This document shows positions 44,662 through 54,277 of a stretch of DNA of 64,000 nt, piece after piece; position 1 is the stretch's first letter; the number at the start of each line of letters is the position of its first letter. The DNA is from Klebsiella terrigena. GTDB lineage: Bacteria; Pseudomonadota; Gammaproteobacteria; Enterobacterales; Enterobacteriaceae. The translations under genes and the position numbers were made by a program. The notes under the pieces were generated by a model. The model made no database searches. It was not told the DNA's origin and saw only the letters and a list, made by a program, of their open reading frames with translations. The DNA is taken from assembly GCF_006539725.1 (NCBI RefSeq), contig NZ_BJNO01000021.1, positions 1 to 64,000 of the forward strand. The letters run 5' to 3'.

Positions 44662-45159
44662 AATCTGGATGGTGTGGTCGTGGTGGCAGTGCCCCGGCGT
44701 GTTGCAGGCTTCTACTTCGACGCAGCCCGCGCACAGCCCGTGCGCTTCAATCACGTTATGGCGCAGGGCGAAGCCCATTTTTGCCGCCAGCGTATGCATG
44801 ATGTCCTCTACGCCTTCCGCGCACTCTTCTTTCACCACGCCGCAGCGATCGCAGATAAACATCGCTGAGCTATGAGTTGGCTGATCGAACAGATGGCACA
44901 GCACATAGCTGTTGGTTGATTCCACCTTGTGCACGAAACCCTGCTCCAGCAGAAACTCCAGCGCCCGGTAGACCGTTGGCGGCTTGGCCTGCGGCTCTTT
45001 ACCGCGCAGCAGATCGAGCAAATCGTAGGCGCTGATCGCCCCCTGCTGCAGACTCATCAGGCGCAACACTTCCAGGCGCTGCGGAGTCAGGCGCACGCCC
45101 CGCTGCGCGCAGAGCTTTTCAGCATGCGCTAACATTTCTTGCGAAGTGGACTTATCCAT
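44644..45159 (-). CDS. zur: Zinc uptake regulator Zur
   Basis: Fur-family repressor of zinc uptake genes when zinc is plentiful. ATG 45159 (MDKSTSQEMLAHAEK) with AGAGGATG upstream gives 171 residues, equal to E. coli Zur. The winged helix (VRLTPQRLEVLRLMSLQQGAIS start) is followed by structural zinc cysteines CDRCG and CAGCVEVEAC and the regulatory site around HLFDQPTH. The upstream frame to 45300 would overlap the divergent cupin gene and is rejected. The C-terminus is basic (QIKKKAR). Confidence 0.97.
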   Translation of the reverse strand: MDKSTSQEMLAHAEKLCAQRGVRLTPQRLEVLRLMSLQQGAISAYDLLDLLRGKEPQAKPPTVYRALEFLLEQGFVHKVESTNSYVLCHLFDQPTHSSAMFICDRCGVVKEECAEGVEDIMHTLAAKMGFALRHNVIEAHGLCAGCVEVEACNTPGHCHHDHTIQIKKKAR

Positions 45160-45273
45160 GAGCATCCTCTGGTTGCGTAACGATGAAGTTGTTACTTTAT
45201 CACGATCCAGGCAAAACGCCGAGAACCCACGGTTTGTGCTATACCTGATGCATCTCATTTTCGGGAGAAAACG

Positions 45274-45762
45274 ATGAAACGACCTGATTGCATTCGACAT
45301 TGGCGCGAGCTGGAGGGGCCGGATGATGCCACCTATCCTGACAGCACTGAGCTCTTTTCCATCGGCGCGCCGCTGGCCCGGGGTTTACGGCTAAACCGGC
45401 TGGGGATCCATCATGAACGCCTGCTGCCGGGGCGTCGCACCTCTTATCCGCATGCGGAAAGCGATGAAGAAGAGTTTATCTACGTGCTGGAAGGGTATCC
45501 GGAAGTGTGGATAAACGGCTATCTGTGGAAGCTGGAACCCGGGGACAGCGTGGGTTTTCCCGCCGGTACCGGGGTATGTCATACCTTCCTGAACAACACC
45601 GAGGAGGAGGTGTGCCTGCTGGTGGTCGGCGAAGCGAATAAAAAATTTAACCGGATCTACTATCCGCTTAACCCCAGCTACGCCGCGACGCGCCAGGATC
45701 GCTGGGTTGACCATCCACCGCAGTTCTTCGGTCCCCACGACGGCAAGCCGCGCAGGAAATAG
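45274..45762 (+). CDS. Cupin-domain protein
   Basis: A 162-residue protein with a single cupin barrel. Motif 1 reads PHAESDEEEFIYVLEGYPEVWING and motif 2 PGDSVGFPAGTGVCHTFLNN, so likely metal ligands are the His and Glu in motif 1 and His in motif 2. The C-terminal tail QDRWVDHPPQFFGPHDG is typical of one family of small bacterial cupins. Function unknown. The ATG has GGGAG upstream. It is divergent from zur with 114 bp between them, and dusA follows. Not found here in E. coli K-12, as I recall. Confidence 0.85.
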   Translation: MKRPDCIRHWRELEGPDDATYPDSTELFSIGAPLARGLRLNRLGIHHERLLPGRRTSYPHAESDEEEFIYVLEGYPEVWINGYLWKLEPGDSVGFPAGTGVCHTFLNNTEEEVCLLVVGEANKKFNRIYYPLNPSYAATRQDRWVDHPPQFFGPHDGKPRRK

Positions 45763-45864
45763 CGTTTTTTCCACCCCAGGATATGACCATTGGCGCTATG
45801 CGCCTGTGGTTTATCTTTGTGCTATAGTAGCGCCCCTTTTTACCCGGATGCCTGTTTATTCGCC

Positions 45865-46863
45865 ATGATGCCAGAATCAACTTCTACCGCTTTTGCTGCC
45901 CACCGTTTTTCCATCGCACCGATGCTCGACTGGACCGACAGGCACTGCCGCTACTTCCTGCGCCAGCTGTCGCGCCATACGCTGCTGTACACCGAAATGG
46001 TGACCACCGGGGCGATTATTCACGGTAAAGGCGACTATCTGGCCTACAGCGAAGAGGAGCATCCCGTTGCGCTACAGCTGGGCGGTAGCGATCCGGCTGC
46101 GCTGGCGCAGTGTGCGAAGCTGGCGCAAGCACGCGGCTACGATGAGATCAACCTCAACGTCGGCTGCCCGTCTGACCGCGTGCAGAACGGGATGTTCGGC
46201 GCCTGCCTGATGGGCAATGCGCAGCTGGTTGCCGACTGCATTAAGGCGATGCGCGACGTGGTCTCGATTCCGGTAACGGTAAAAACGCGCATTGGCATTG
46301 ATGACCAGGATAGCTATGCGTTCCTGTGTGATTTCATCGATACCGTATCCGGGAAAGGCGAATGCGATATGTTCATCATCCACGCCCGCAAAGCCTGGCT
46401 TTCCGGCCTGAGCCCGAAAGAGAACCGCGAGATCCCGCCTCTGGACTACCCGCGCGTCTACCAGCTAAAGCGTGATTTTCCGCATCTGACGATGGCGATC
46501 AACGGTGGGATCCGCTCGCTGGAAGAGGCGAAGCTGCACCTTGAGCATATGGACGGTGTGATGGTTGGGCGCGAAGCGTACCAGAATCCAGGCATGCTGA
46601 CCGCGGTTGACCGGGAGATTTTTGCGGCCAGTGGCGCGGATGCTGACCCGGTTGCCGTGGTGCGCGCCATGTATCCGTATATCGAGCGTGAGCTGAGCAA
46701 CGGGACCTATCTTGGCCATGTGACCCGCCATATGCTGGGCCTGTTCCAGGGGATCCCCGGCGCTCGCCAGTGGCGTCGCTACCTGAGTGAAAACGCGCAT
46801 AAGGCCGGGGCGGATATTAACGTCCTGGAACACGCGCTGAAGCTGGTGGCCGATAAGCGTTAA
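45865..46863 (+). CDS. dusA: tRNA-dihydrouridine synthase DusA
   Basis: FMN enzyme that reduces U20/U20a in tRNA to dihydrouridine. The catalytic cysteine is in [11 protein letters not shown]; the FMN-binding start [18 protein letters not shown] and [16 protein letters not shown] are conserved. ATG 45865 ([16 protein letters not shown]) gives 332 residues; E. coli is annotated longer at the N-terminus (345), but the TTG 45790 start would run through the previous intergenic region. A strong palindromic terminator follows. Confidence 0.96.
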   Translation: MMPESTSTAFAAHRFSIAPMLDWTDRHCRYFLRQLSRHTLLYTEMVTTGAIIHGKGDYLAYSEEEHPVALQLGGSDPAALAQCAKLAQARGYDEINLNVGCPSDRVQNGMFGACLMGNAQLVADCIKAMRDVVSIPVTVKTRIGIDDQDSYAFLCDFIDTVSGKGECDMFIIHARKAWLSGLSPKENREIPPLDYPRVYQLKRDFPHLTMAINGGIRSLEEAKLHLEHMDGVMVGREAYQNPGMLTAVDREIFAASGADADPVAVVRAMYPYIERELSNGTYLGHVTRHMLGLFQGIPGARQWRRYLSENAHKAGADINVLEHALKLVADKR

Positions 46864-46892
46864 CGTTTCGCTAAAATTTAGTCAAATACGCC

Positions 46893-46923
46893 ACGCCCTG
46901 AAGTTAACTTCAGGGCGTTTTGC
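46893..46923 (+). terminator. Terminator of dusA
   Basis: A perfect palindrome from 46893 to 46918: arm ACGCCCTGAAGTT and its complement AACTTCAGGGCGT, followed by TTTGCTTT. It separates dusA from the sigma54 promoter of pspG. Confidence 0.85.
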
Positions 46924-46944
46924 TTTAAATTCAATAAATTATAA

Positions 46945-46960
46945 TTGGCACGCTTCTTGT
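46945..46960 (+). promoter_or_regulatory. Sigma54 promoter of pspG
   Basis: TTGGCAC (46945-46951), GCTTC, TTGT (46957-46960) fits the -24/-12 element TTGGCAC-N5-TTGC. It lies about 41 bp before the pspG start. In E. coli pspG needs sigma54 and the enhancer protein PspF, whose site should be a little upstream. Confidence 0.85.
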
Positions 46961-47001
46961 AATGCCTGAGTACAGAGGGCTATTGCTTTGGAGAGAAGAC
47001 G

Positions 47002-47244
47002 ATGCTGGAACTGCTATTTATTATTGGTTTTTTTGTGATGCTGCTGGTGACCGGCGTGTCGCTGCTGGGCATTATTGCCGCGATTGTTGCGGCGACGGCG
47101 CTGATGTTCGTCGGCGGTCTGTTTGCGATGATGATTAAACTGCTGCCGTGGCTGCTGTTGGCCGTTGCGGTGGTATGGGTGATTCGGGCGATAAATAAGC
47201 CAAAAATCACCCGCTACCGTAGCAACAACCGCTGGCGTTATTAA
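47002..47244 (+). CDS. pspG: Phage shock protein PspG
   Basis: An 80-residue inner-membrane protein with two to three hydrophobic segments (MLELLFIIGFFVMLLVTGVS, WLLLAVAVVWVIRAI) and a basic tail TRYRSNNRWRY. It matches E. coli PspG in length. Member of the PspF regulon that answers inner-membrane stress; here it stands alone away from pspABCDE, as in E. coli. GAGAG upstream of the ATG supports the start. Confidence 0.95.
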   Translation: MLELLFIIGFFVMLLVTGVSLLGIIAAIVAATALMFVGGLFAMMIKLLPWLLLAVAVVWVIRAINKPKITRYRSNNRWRY

Positions 47245-47380
47245 GGGAGTGAGTGGTAGGTCACAACCTGAGGAATTTTGCATAAAACGGCGTAGGTTTT
47301 GCTTATTAAATCTGTCACTATTAGCGCGTTAACGAATTCATCGCGCTGTACCCTACATACAGCCGAACTAAAAAAAGTAA

Positions 47381-47400
47381 GGGCTTCCATTTGGAAGCCC
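47381..47400. terminator. Terminator stem between pspG and qor
   Basis: GGGCTTCC (47381-47388), ATTT, GGAAGCCC (47393-47400). On the minus strand the stem is followed by TTAC and seven T, a good terminator for qor transcripts. On the plus strand the tail TAAACTTTTC is weaker. Confidence 0.75.
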
Positions 47401-47435
47401 TAAACTTTTCTACCCTCCCGACTCTCCCGTCATAC

Positions 47436-47534
47436 TTCGAACTACAGGTGCGTTGGCTGCGTTAACTCACCCCGGTCACTTACCGGAGTAAGCTCCCGGG
47501 GATTCGCTATCTTGCCGTCTTCCCGTAGCCCGAA
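47436..47534. repeat. ERIC element between pspG and qor
   Basis: Ends TTCGAACTAC (47436-47445) and GTAGCCCGAA (47525-47534) are near-complementary. The core CACTTACCGGAGTAAGCTCC and GCGTTAACTCACCCCGGTC match the ERIC consensus closely (GTAAGCTCC and CTCACCCC blocks). Best-preserved of the three copies in the window. Confidence 0.9.
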
Positions 47535-47579
47535 TTATTTAGGGAGGTTTCCCGTTCAGGCAGCAGGGGCGTTTTGCTA

Positions 47580-48563
47580 TTACGGCAGCAGCAGGCTTGA
47601 GCCTTCGGTGGCGCGGCTTTCGAGCACCTCGTGCGCGCGTCGGGCGTCGGCCAGTGGATATTTTTGGCTCTCGGCAACGTCGACGTTTATCACCCCGCTG
47701 GCGATCAGCGAAAAGAGCTCGTTACTGGCTTCCACCAGCTCTTCGCGGTTGGTGATATAGCCCTGCAGAGAAGGGCGGGTAACGTACAGCGAACCTTTCT
47801 GGTTGAGGATCCCCAGATTAACGCCGGTAACCGGGCCGGAAGAGTTGCCGAAGCTGACCATCAACCCTCGCCGCTGCAGACAGTCAAGCGAGGCCTCCCA
47901 GGTGTCTTTGCCCACGGAATCATAGACCACGTGCACCTTCTTACCCTCGGTAATCTCTTTTAGCCGCTCAGCGATATTCTCTTCACGATAGTTGATCGTC
48001 TCCCAGGCTCCGGCCTGCTTCGCGCGCTGTGCCTTTTGCGCGCTGCCGACGGTGCCGATGAGCCTGGCGCCCAGCGCCTTCGCCCACTGGCAGGCTATCA
48101 GCCCGACGCCGCCGGCCGCGGCGTGGAACAGGAACGTCTCACCGGCTTTGATTTCGTAGGTTTTACGCAGCAGATAATAGACCGTCAGCCCCTTAAGGAA
48201 GGAGGCCGCCGCCTGCTCGAAGGAGATGGCCGCAGGCAAAATCGCGGCTTTATCGGCGGGGACGTTATGCACCGAGCTGTAGGCGCCCAGCGCCGACTGG
48301 GCGTAAACGACGCGATCTCCGGCTTTAATATGGGTGACGCCGATCCCGACCTTGCTCACCACGCCGGCGGCTTCGGTACCTAATCCGCTCGGAAGCGCAG
48401 GGGGCGGATAGAGGCCGCTGCGAATGTAGGTATCGATGTAGTTGATACCAATAGCTTTGTTCTCTACCTGTATCTCGTGCTCTGCCGGATCCCCTGCCAC
48501 AAACTCCACCACCTGCAGAACTTCGGGGCCACCGTGCTTGTGAAATTCAATACGTGTTGCCAT
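47580..48563 (-). CDS. qor: NADPH:quinone reductase Qor
   Basis: Zeta-crystallin-type medium-chain oxidoreductase, 327 residues, lacking zinc ligands, thought to reduce quinones with NADPH. The nucleotide-binding loop is HAAAGGVGLIACQWAKALGA; LGTEAAGVVSKVG is the family signature. ATG 48563 has AGGAGG six bases upstream; the frame to 48713 runs into dnaB and is rejected. It is divergent from dnaB with 63 bp between. Confidence 0.96.
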   Translation of the reverse strand: MATRIEFHKHGGPEVLQVVEFVAGDPAEHEIQVENKAIGINYIDTYIRSGLYPPPALPSGLGTEAAGVVSKVGIGVTHIKAGDRVVYAQSALGAYSSVHNVPADKAAILPAAISFEQAAASFLKGLTVYYLLRKTYEIKAGETFLFHAAAGGVGLIACQWAKALGARLIGTVGSAQKAQRAKQAGAWETINYREENIAERLKEITEGKKVHVVYDSVGKDTWEASLDCLQRRGLMVSFGNSSGPVTGVNLGILNQKGSLYVTRPSLQGYITNREELVEASNELFSLIASGVINVDVAESQKYPLADARRAHEVLESRATEGSSLLLP

Positions 48564-48626
48564 GCTTCCTCCTGAACTATGTGGTAACCTTTCGAGCCAA
48601 TTTCTATACCGGGAATTCCATTCAAT

Positions 48627-50042
48627 ATGGCAGGAAATAAACCCTTCAACAAACCCCAGACTGAACCCCGAGTTCGCGATCCGCAGGTCGCCGGGTTGAA
48701 AGTACCGCCGCACTCGATTGAAGCGGAACAGTCGGTGTTGGGCGGTTTAATGCTGGACAACGAGCGCTGGGACGACGTCGCCGAGCGCGTTGTTGCAGAA
48801 GATTTTTACACGCGTCCGCACCGTCATATCTTTATTGAAATGGCCCGCCTGCAGGAAACCGGCAGCCCGATTGACCTTATTACGCTCGCGGAATCGCTTG
48901 AACGCCAGGGGCAGCTGGACAGCGTAGGCGGTTTCGCCTATCTGGCTGAACTCTCAAAAAATACGCCAAGTGCGGCGAACATCAGCGCTTATGCCGATAT
49001 CGTGCGCGAACGTGCCGTTGTCCGCGAAATGATCTCGGTGGCGAACGAAATTGCCGAAGCGGGCTTTGACCCCCAGGGCCGCACCAGCGAAGACCTGCTC
49101 GATCTGGCGGAGTCCCGGGTCTTTAAGATCGCCGAGAGCCGCGCGAATAAAGACGAAGGTCCGCGAAATATCGCCGAAGTGCTTGATGCGACCGTTGCGC
49201 GTATCGAGCAGCTGTTCCAGCAGCCGCACGACGGCGTCACCGGCGTCAATACCGGCTATGACGACCTGAATAAAAAGACCGCAGGTCTGCAGCCGTCGGA
49301 TTTGATCATCGTCGCGGCGCGTCCGTCGATGGGTAAAACGACGTTTGCGATGAACATCGTCGAAAATGCGGCGATGCTGCAGGATAAGCCGGTCCTGATT
49401 TTCAGCCTCGAGATGCCCTCTGAGCAAATTATGATGCGTACCCTGGCCTCGCTGTCGCGCGTCGACCAGACGCGTATTCGTACCGGCCAGCTGGATGACG
49501 AAGACTGGGCGCGAATTTCGGGCACCATGGGCATTCTGCTGGAAAAACGCAATATCTATATCGATGACTCCTCCGGCCTGACGCCGACGGAGCTGCGCTC
49601 CCGCGCCCGCCGCATCGCCCGCGAGCACGGCGGCATTGGCCTGATTATGATCGACTACCTGCAGCTGATGCGCGTACCGGCGCTCTCCGATAACCGTACC
49701 CTGGAGATCGCCGAAATCTCCCGCTCGCTGAAGGCGCTGGCCAAAGAGCTGCAGGTGCCGGTGGTGGCCCTGTCGCAGCTTAACCGCTCCCTGGAGCAGC
49801 GCGCCGATAAGCGCCCGGTAAACTCCGATCTCCGTGAATCAGGCTCTATCGAGCAGGATGCCGACTTAATCATGTTTATCTATCGTGATGAGGTTTATCA
49901 CGAGAACAGCGACCTGAAAGGCATCGCCGAAATTATTATTGGTAAGCAGCGTAACGGCCCCATTGGTACGGTACGTCTGACGTTTAACGGGCAATGGTCG
50001 CGCTTCGATAACTATGCCGGCCCTCAGTATGATGATGAGTAA
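48627..50042 (+). CDS. dnaB: Replicative DNA helicase DnaB
   Basis: Hexameric 5'-3' helicase of the replication fork. 471 residues as in E. coli. The N-terminal domain (PHSIEAEQSVLGGLMLDNERW) binds primase; the C-terminal RecA-like domain has Walker A ARPSMGKTT, Walker B LIMIDYLQLM and the arginine-rich DADLIMFIYRDE region. No intein. It is followed by an ERIC-like element and alr. Confidence 0.99.
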   Translation: MAGNKPFNKPQTEPRVRDPQVAGLKVPPHSIEAEQSVLGGLMLDNERWDDVAERVVAEDFYTRPHRHIFIEMARLQETGSPIDLITLAESLERQGQLDSVGGFAYLAELSKNTPSAANISAYADIVRERAVVREMISVANEIAEAGFDPQGRTSEDLLDLAESRVFKIAESRANKDEGPRNIAEVLDATVARIEQLFQQPHDGVTGVNTGYDDLNKKTAGLQPSDLIIVAARPSMGKTTFAMNIVENAAMLQDKPVLIFSLEMPSEQIMMRTLASLSRVDQTRIRTGQLDDEDWARISGTMGILLEKRNIYIDDSSGLTPTELRSRARRIAREHGGIGLIMIDYLQLMRVPALSDNRTLEIAEISRSLKALAKELQVPVVALSQLNRSLEQRADKRPVNSDLRESGSIEQDADLIMFIYRDEVYHENSDLKGIAEIIIGKQRNGPIGTVRLTFNGQWSRFDNYAGPQYDDE

Positions 50043-50051
50043 ATCTCCGTA

Positions 50052-50150
50052 GTCCTTCACGCCGCTGGTACGTTGACTCGCCCGCCCGTCTCGGTCACTT
50101 AGCCTGTTAAGCTCCCGGGGCGCCCGGGCCTGTCGCCTTCCGGCAGCGCG
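50052..50150. repeat. Degenerate ERIC element between dnaB and alr
   Basis: The core CGGTCACTTAGCCTGTTAAG followed by CTCCCGGGG aligns with the ERIC core found at 47460-47500. The outer arms (CGCCGCTGG near 50061, CCGGCAGCG near 50140) pair only in part. It lies in the dnaB-alr gap, so it is probably in a joint or alr leader transcript. Ends are approximate. Confidence 0.75.
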
Positions 50151-50185
50151 ATGGATACCGGCGACTCTTTTATTAAGGAACTTAA

Positions 50186-51265
50186 ATGCAAGCGGCAACT
50201 GTAGTCATTAACCGCCGCGCTCTGCGACACAACCTGCAACGTCTGCGTGAACTGGCGCCTGCCAGCAAGCTGGTTGCAGTCGTGAAAGCGAACGCTTACG
50301 GACACGGTCTTATCGAGACCGCGCGAACGCTCCCTGATGCCGACGCCTTCGGCGTCGCCCGGCTTGAAGAAGCCCTACGCCTGCGGGCGGGCGGCATCAC
50401 GCAGCCGATCCTGCTGCTGGAAGGCTTTTTTGAAGCCAGCGATCTGCCGGTGATTGCCGCCCAGCGCCTGCAAACGGCGGTGCATAGCCCCGAACAGCTG
50501 GCCGCGCTGGAAAGCGCGGAGCTGAGCGAACCGGTCAGCGTCTGGATGAAGCTCGATACCGGCATGCATCGGCTGGGCGTGCTGCCGGAAGATGCGGAGG
50601 CTTTCTACCAGCGCCTGAGCCGCTGTAAAAACGTCCGCCAGCCGGTGAACGTCGTCAGCCACTTTGCCCGCGCGGATGAGCCGGAGTGCGGGGCCACCGA
50701 GCGGCAGCTGGATATCTTCACCACCTTTACCGATGGCAAGCCTGGCCTGCGCTCTATCGCCGCCTCCGGCGGGATTTTGCTGTGGCCGCAGTCGCATTTT
50801 GACTGGGCGCGTCCGGGCATTATTCTCTACGGCGTGTCGCCGTTAGAGAATCAATCCACCGGCGCCGATTTTGGCTGCCAGCCGGTGATGTCGCTGACCT
50901 CGAGCCTGATTGCCGTTCGCGAGCATAAAGCGGGCGAGCCGGTGGGCTACGGCGGGACCTGGATTAGCGAACGCCATACCCGTCTCGGGGTGGTGGCGAT
51001 GGGCTACGGCGATGGCTATCCGCGCGCCGCGCCGTCCGGTACCCCGGTGCTGGTTAACGGTCGGGAAGTGCCGATTGTCGGCCGCGTGGCAATGGATATG
51101 ATCTGCGTCGACCTCGGCCCCGAGGCGCAGGAGAAGTCCGGCGATCCGGTGGTGCTGTGGGGAGAAGGTTTACCCGTTGAACGGATTGCAGAAATCACGA
51201 AAGTAAGTGCTTACGAACTTATCACGCGCCTGACTTCACGCGTTTCGATGAAGTACGTCGATTAG
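50186..51265 (+). CDS. alr: Alanine racemase Alr
   Basis: PLP enzyme making D-alanine for peptidoglycan. 359 residues, equal to E. coli Alr. The PLP lysine is Lys34 in [10 protein letters not shown]; the second catalytic residue is the Tyr of MGYGDGYPR. The ATG follows AAGGAA. It is the constitutive type (alr rather than dadX, which sits with dadA). A GC-rich hairpin follows. Confidence 0.97.
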   Translation: MQAATVVINRRALRHNLQRLRELAPASKLVAVVKANAYGHGLIETARTLPDADAFGVARLEEALRLRAGGITQPILLLEGFFEASDLPVIAAQRLQTAVHSPEQLAALESAELSEPVSVWMKLDTGMHRLGVLPEDAEAFYQRLSRCKNVRQPVNVVSHFARADEPECGATERQLDIFTTFTDGKPGLRSIAASGGILLWPQSHFDWARPGIILYGVSPLENQSTGADFGCQPVMSLTSSLIAVREHKAGEPVGYGGTWISERHTRLGVVAMGYGDGYPRAAPSGTPVLVNGREVPIVGRVAMDMICVDLGPEAQEKSGDPVVLWGEGLPVERIAEITKVSAYELITRLTSRVSMKYVD

Positions 51266-51285
51266 CCCCGATTTACCGCAATATT

Positions 51286-51311
51286 CCCCGGCAGCGTCAC
51301 GGCCGCCGGGG
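51286..51311. other. GC-rich hairpin after alr
   Basis: CCCCGGC (51286-51292) pairs with GCCGGGG (51305-51311). More GC-rich arms follow (CGGCCGGG, CCCCGCCGG) up to about 51385. No T-run; possibly a degenerate REP-like unit in the 219-bp alr-tyrB gap. Confidence 0.45.
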
Positions 51312-51484
51312 CCAGGGTGCTACCGGACAGCCCGGCTATGGCGCCAGCGCTGCGGCCGGGAAAAGCCCCGCCGGCGTCCTGGCGGGCGATCGTCATCGGC
51401 AAACCGCCAACATCCTCTCGACCTGCCACGGCTTCCGGTTTATTGTGTTATGACCTGCCTTTTGTAAACCTGGAGAAACATCGC

Positions 51485-52678
51485 GTGTTTCAGAAAGTTG
51501 ACGCCTACGCTGGCGACCCCATTCTCTCCTTAATGGAGCGTTTCAAAGAAGATCCTCGCAGCGACAAAGTAAACCTCAGCATTGGTTTGTACTACAACGA
51601 AGCCGGAATTATCCCGCAGCTGAAGGCGGTGGCGGAAGCGGAAGCGCGCCTTAACGCACAGCCGCACGGCGCCTCGCTGTATCTGCCGATGGAGGGTCTG
51701 AATGCTTACCGTAGCGCCATTGCGCCGCTGCTGTTTGGCGCCGATCACCCGGTACTGCAGCAGCAGCGCGTGGCTTCCATTCAGACGCTGGGCGGTTCCG
51801 GCGCGCTGAAGGTGGGGGCGGATTTCCTCAAGCGCTACTTCCCGCAGGCGCGCGTATGGGTCAGCGATCCGACCTGGGAAAACCACATCGCCATCTTTGA
51901 AGGGGCTGGATTCGAAGTAAGTGCTTACCCTTGGTTTGATAATGAGACCAACGGCGTGCGCTTTGAGGCGCTGCTCGAGAGGCTGCGCACGCTGCCTGAA
52001 GGCGATATCGTGCTGCTGCATCCGTGCTGCCATAACCCAACCGGCGCCGATCTGAGCCATGACCAGTGGGATGAAGTGGCAAAAGTGCTGAAAGCGCGCA
52101 GCCTGATCCCTTTCCTCGACATCGCCTACCAGGGTTATGGCGCGGGCATGGAAGATGACGCCTGGGCGATCCGCACGATTGCCAGCGCCGGTATGCCGAT
52201 GCTGGTCAGCAACTCGTTCTCGAAAATCTTCTCCCTGTACGGCGAGCGCGTGGGTGGCCTGTCGGTGGTTTGCGAAGATAGTGAAACGGCGGGACGCGTG
52301 CTTGGCCAGCTGAAGGCAACCGTACGCCGTAACTACTCCAGCCCGCCGAACTTCGGGGCGCAGGTGGTTGCCACCGTGCTGAACGACGCGGAGCTGAAGG
52401 CCTCATGGCTGGCTGAAGTCGAAGAGATGCGCACGCGCATTTTAGCGATGCGTCAGGAGCTGGTGAACGTCCTGAAAGAGGCGGTCCCCGGCGTTAACTT
52501 TGACTACCTGCTCAAGCAGCGCGGTATGTTTAGCTACACGGGATTGAGCGCCGCTCAGGTCGATCGCCTGCGGGAAGAGTTTGGCGTCTATCTGATTTCC
52601 AGCGGAAGAATGTGCATGGCGGGCCTTAACTCGGGCAACGTTCAGCGCGTCGCGCAGGCATTTTCTGCAGTGCTATAG
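51485..52678 (+). CDS. tyrB: Aromatic amino acid aminotransferase TyrB
   Basis: PLP transaminase for tyrosine, phenylalanine and leucine synthesis. GTG 51485 after GGAG (51472-51475) gives (V)[15 protein letters not shown] and 397 residues, the E. coli length and start. The PLP lysine is in [16 protein letters not shown]; substrate arginine segments SSPPNFGAQ and [10 protein letters not shown] are conserved. TGTAAA at 51463-51468 may be half of a TyrR box overlapping the ribosome-binding region, as in E. coli. The longer frame from 51317 is rejected. Confidence 0.97.
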   Translation: MFQKVDAYAGDPILSLMERFKEDPRSDKVNLSIGLYYNEAGIIPQLKAVAEAEARLNAQPHGASLYLPMEGLNAYRSAIAPLLFGADHPVLQQQRVASIQTLGGSGALKVGADFLKRYFPQARVWVSDPTWENHIAIFEGAGFEVSAYPWFDNETNGVRFEALLERLRTLPEGDIVLLHPCCHNPTGADLSHDQWDEVAKVLKARSLIPFLDIAYQGYGAGMEDDAWAIRTIASAGMPMLVSNSFSKIFSLYGERVGGLSVVCEDSETAGRVLGQLKATVRRNYSSPPNFGAQVVATVLNDAELKASWLAEVEEMRTRILAMRQELVNVLKEAVPGVNFDYLLKQRGMFSYTGLSAAQVDRLREEFGVYLISSGRMCMAGLNSGNVQRVAQAFSAVL

Positions 52679-52967
52679 CCCCCGCAGCAGTATCCGGCCC
52701 TTTCCGGCGTTAAGGAGAGGGCGGTTTCCCCTCCCGAAGTGTGATCATTCTCTTTTTCTATGACATTCGAGCAGAAACCTCTTTTCATCACCGGATGCGG
52801 AGGTTAAGGTCATGGTGAATTTATAAGCATGCACATTATTGAAAATTATAATGATTCGGTTATTTACACTCGCCATCATGCAAAGTGCGTCTCAGCTCCA
52901 GGGAGCGTTCGGCTAACCGTGGCCGTCAAAGAGGCCGTTTGAATGATGGCGGTTTATAGGGATAAAT

Positions 52968-53681
52968 ATGCGCAAAATCACCCTGGCCTTCGGGGCCGTC
53001 TGCCTGCTGTTCACGCTCAATAGCGCCGTCGTTGCCCGCGCCTCGACGCCGCAGCCCCTCTCGACGGGAACCAACGTCGCTAAGCTCGCTGAACAGGCGC
53101 CGATTCACTGGGTATCGGTGGCGCAGATTGAAAATAGCCTGCTGGGGCGCCAGCCGATTGCGGTGGGCTTTGATATTGACGATACCGTGCTGTTTTCCAG
53201 CCCTGGATTCTGGCGCGGCCAGAAGACATTCTCTCCCGGCAGCGATGCTTACCTGAAAAATCCCGAGTTTTGGGAAAAAATGAACAACGGCTGGGATGAT
53301 TTCAGCATGCCGAAAGAGGTCGCTCGTCAGCTGATTGCGATGCACGTTAAGCGCGGCGATAGCATCTATTTTGTGACCGGCCGCAGTCAGACCAAAACCG
53401 AAACGGTCTCGAAAACCCTGCAGGATGATTTCCTGATCCCCGCGTCAAACATGAATCCGGTCATTTTTGCCGGCGATAAGCCGGGACAGAATACGAAAAC
53501 CCAGTGGCTGCAGGAGAAAAACATTAAGGTCTTCTACGGCGACTCGGATAACGATATTGGCGCCGCCCGTGACGCGGGCGCACGAGGTATTCGCATTCTT
53601 CGCGCCTCCAACTCCTCATACAAGCCTTTACCGATGGCCGGGGCCCAGGGAGAAGAGGTGATTGTGAACTCCGATTACTGA
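52968..53681 (+). CDS. aphA: Class B acid phosphatase AphA
   Basis: Periplasmic nonspecific phosphatase/phosphotransferase that dephosphorylates nucleotides. A 25-residue signal peptide ([20 protein letters not shown]...ARA) precedes the HAD-type core with Asp69 and Asp71 in [10 protein letters not shown] and the [14 protein letters not shown] motif 4. 237 residues as in E. coli. The 289-bp region upstream (52679-52967) shows no gene and presumably carries the promoter. A terminator follows. Confidence 0.97.
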   Translation: MRKITLAFGAVCLLFTLNSAVVARASTPQPLSTGTNVAKLAEQAPIHWVSVAQIENSLLGRQPIAVGFDIDDTVLFSSPGFWRGQKTFSPGSDAYLKNPEFWEKMNNGWDDFSMPKEVARQLIAMHVKRGDSIYFVTGRSQTKTETVSKTLQDDFLIPASNMNPVIFAGDKPGQNTKTQWLQEKNIKVFYGDSDNDIGAARDAGARGIRILRASNSSYKPLPMAGAQGEEVIVNSDY

Positions 53682-53713
53682 TTGCCTGCGGGCGAAATAG
53701 CAGCCAGCAACAG

Positions 53714-53740
53714 CGGCAGCCGGTGGGCTGCCGTTTTTTT
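53714..53740 (+). terminator. Terminator of aphA
   Basis: CGGCAGCC (53714-53721), GGTG loop, GGCTGCCG (53726-53733), then seven T. Strong Rho-independent terminator. Confidence 0.95.
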
Positions 53741-53850
53741 GTACAAAATCCGCTCCGGAAGGTTTTACCTTTTCGCTTATTGCTGCACACTTAGAAAGAT
53801 TCATTCGCAGCATGAATGGCTTATCTGACATCGACAGTCGGGCCGCGATG

Positions 53851-53913
53851 CGGCTCGCGGAATATCGCATTCACGGCGGTTCGCGCCATCGCGTCGGGAC
53901 GCTCATGGGGAGA
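53851..53913 (+). pseudogene. yjbQ: C-terminal remnant of yjbQ
   Basis: The frame reads RLAEYRIHGGSRHRVGTLMG, which aligns with the C-terminus of E. coli YjbQ ([21 protein letters not shown]). The first roughly 115 codons of the usual 138 are missing, and no stop follows at the usual end; the frame runs on into yjbR in another phase. The position, between aphA and yjbR, is where E. coli has intact yjbQ. An open frame from 53812 would give a 65-residue protein, probably not functional. Confidence 0.75.
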
Positions 53914-53920
53914 ATATTAG

Positions 53921-54277
53921 ATGACAATTTCGGAGTTATTGCTCTACTGCATGGCCAAGCCTGGCGCGGAGCAAAGCGAACACAGCGACTGGAAGGCGAC
54001 GCAGATTAAAGTGTCGGACGTGCTGTTTGCGATGGTCAAAGAGGTGGAGGATATGCGCCCTGCGGTGTCGCTGAAGGCCAGCCCGGAACTTGCCGAGCTT
54101 CTGCGGGAGCAGCACGCTGACGTGCGTCCTAGCCGGCATTTGAACAAGGCCCACTGGAGTACGGTGTTCCTTGATGGTTCGCTGCCCGATTCGCAGATTT
54201 ACTACCTGGTCGACGCCTCTTATCAGCAGGCGATTAGGCTGCTGTCGGAGCCGACCCGACAGCAGCTTTCGCAGTGA
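53921..54277 (+). CDS. yjbR: MmcQ/YjbR-family DNA-binding-fold protein
   Basis: A 118-residue cytoplasmic protein matching E. coli YjbR: MTISELLLYCMAKPGAEQSE, then WKATQIKVSDVLFAMVKEV and RPSRHLNKAHWSTVFLDGSLP. The fold (cyaY-like) is known from structure, but the role is not. The start is supported by GGGGAG at 53907-53912, which lies in the yjbQ remnant. Its stop codon abuts the uvrA stop with no gap. Confidence 0.93.
   Translation: MTISELLLYCMAKPGAEQSEHSDWKATQIKVSDVLFAMVKEVEDMRPAVSLKASPELAELLREQHADVRPSRHLNKAHWSTVFLDGSLPDSQIYYLVDASYQQAIRLLSEPTRQQLSQ

Noticed and set aside
45160-45273. Zur box between zur and the cupin gene
   Set aside because: Only a loose partial match (GTTACTTTATCAC); not enough to call a site.
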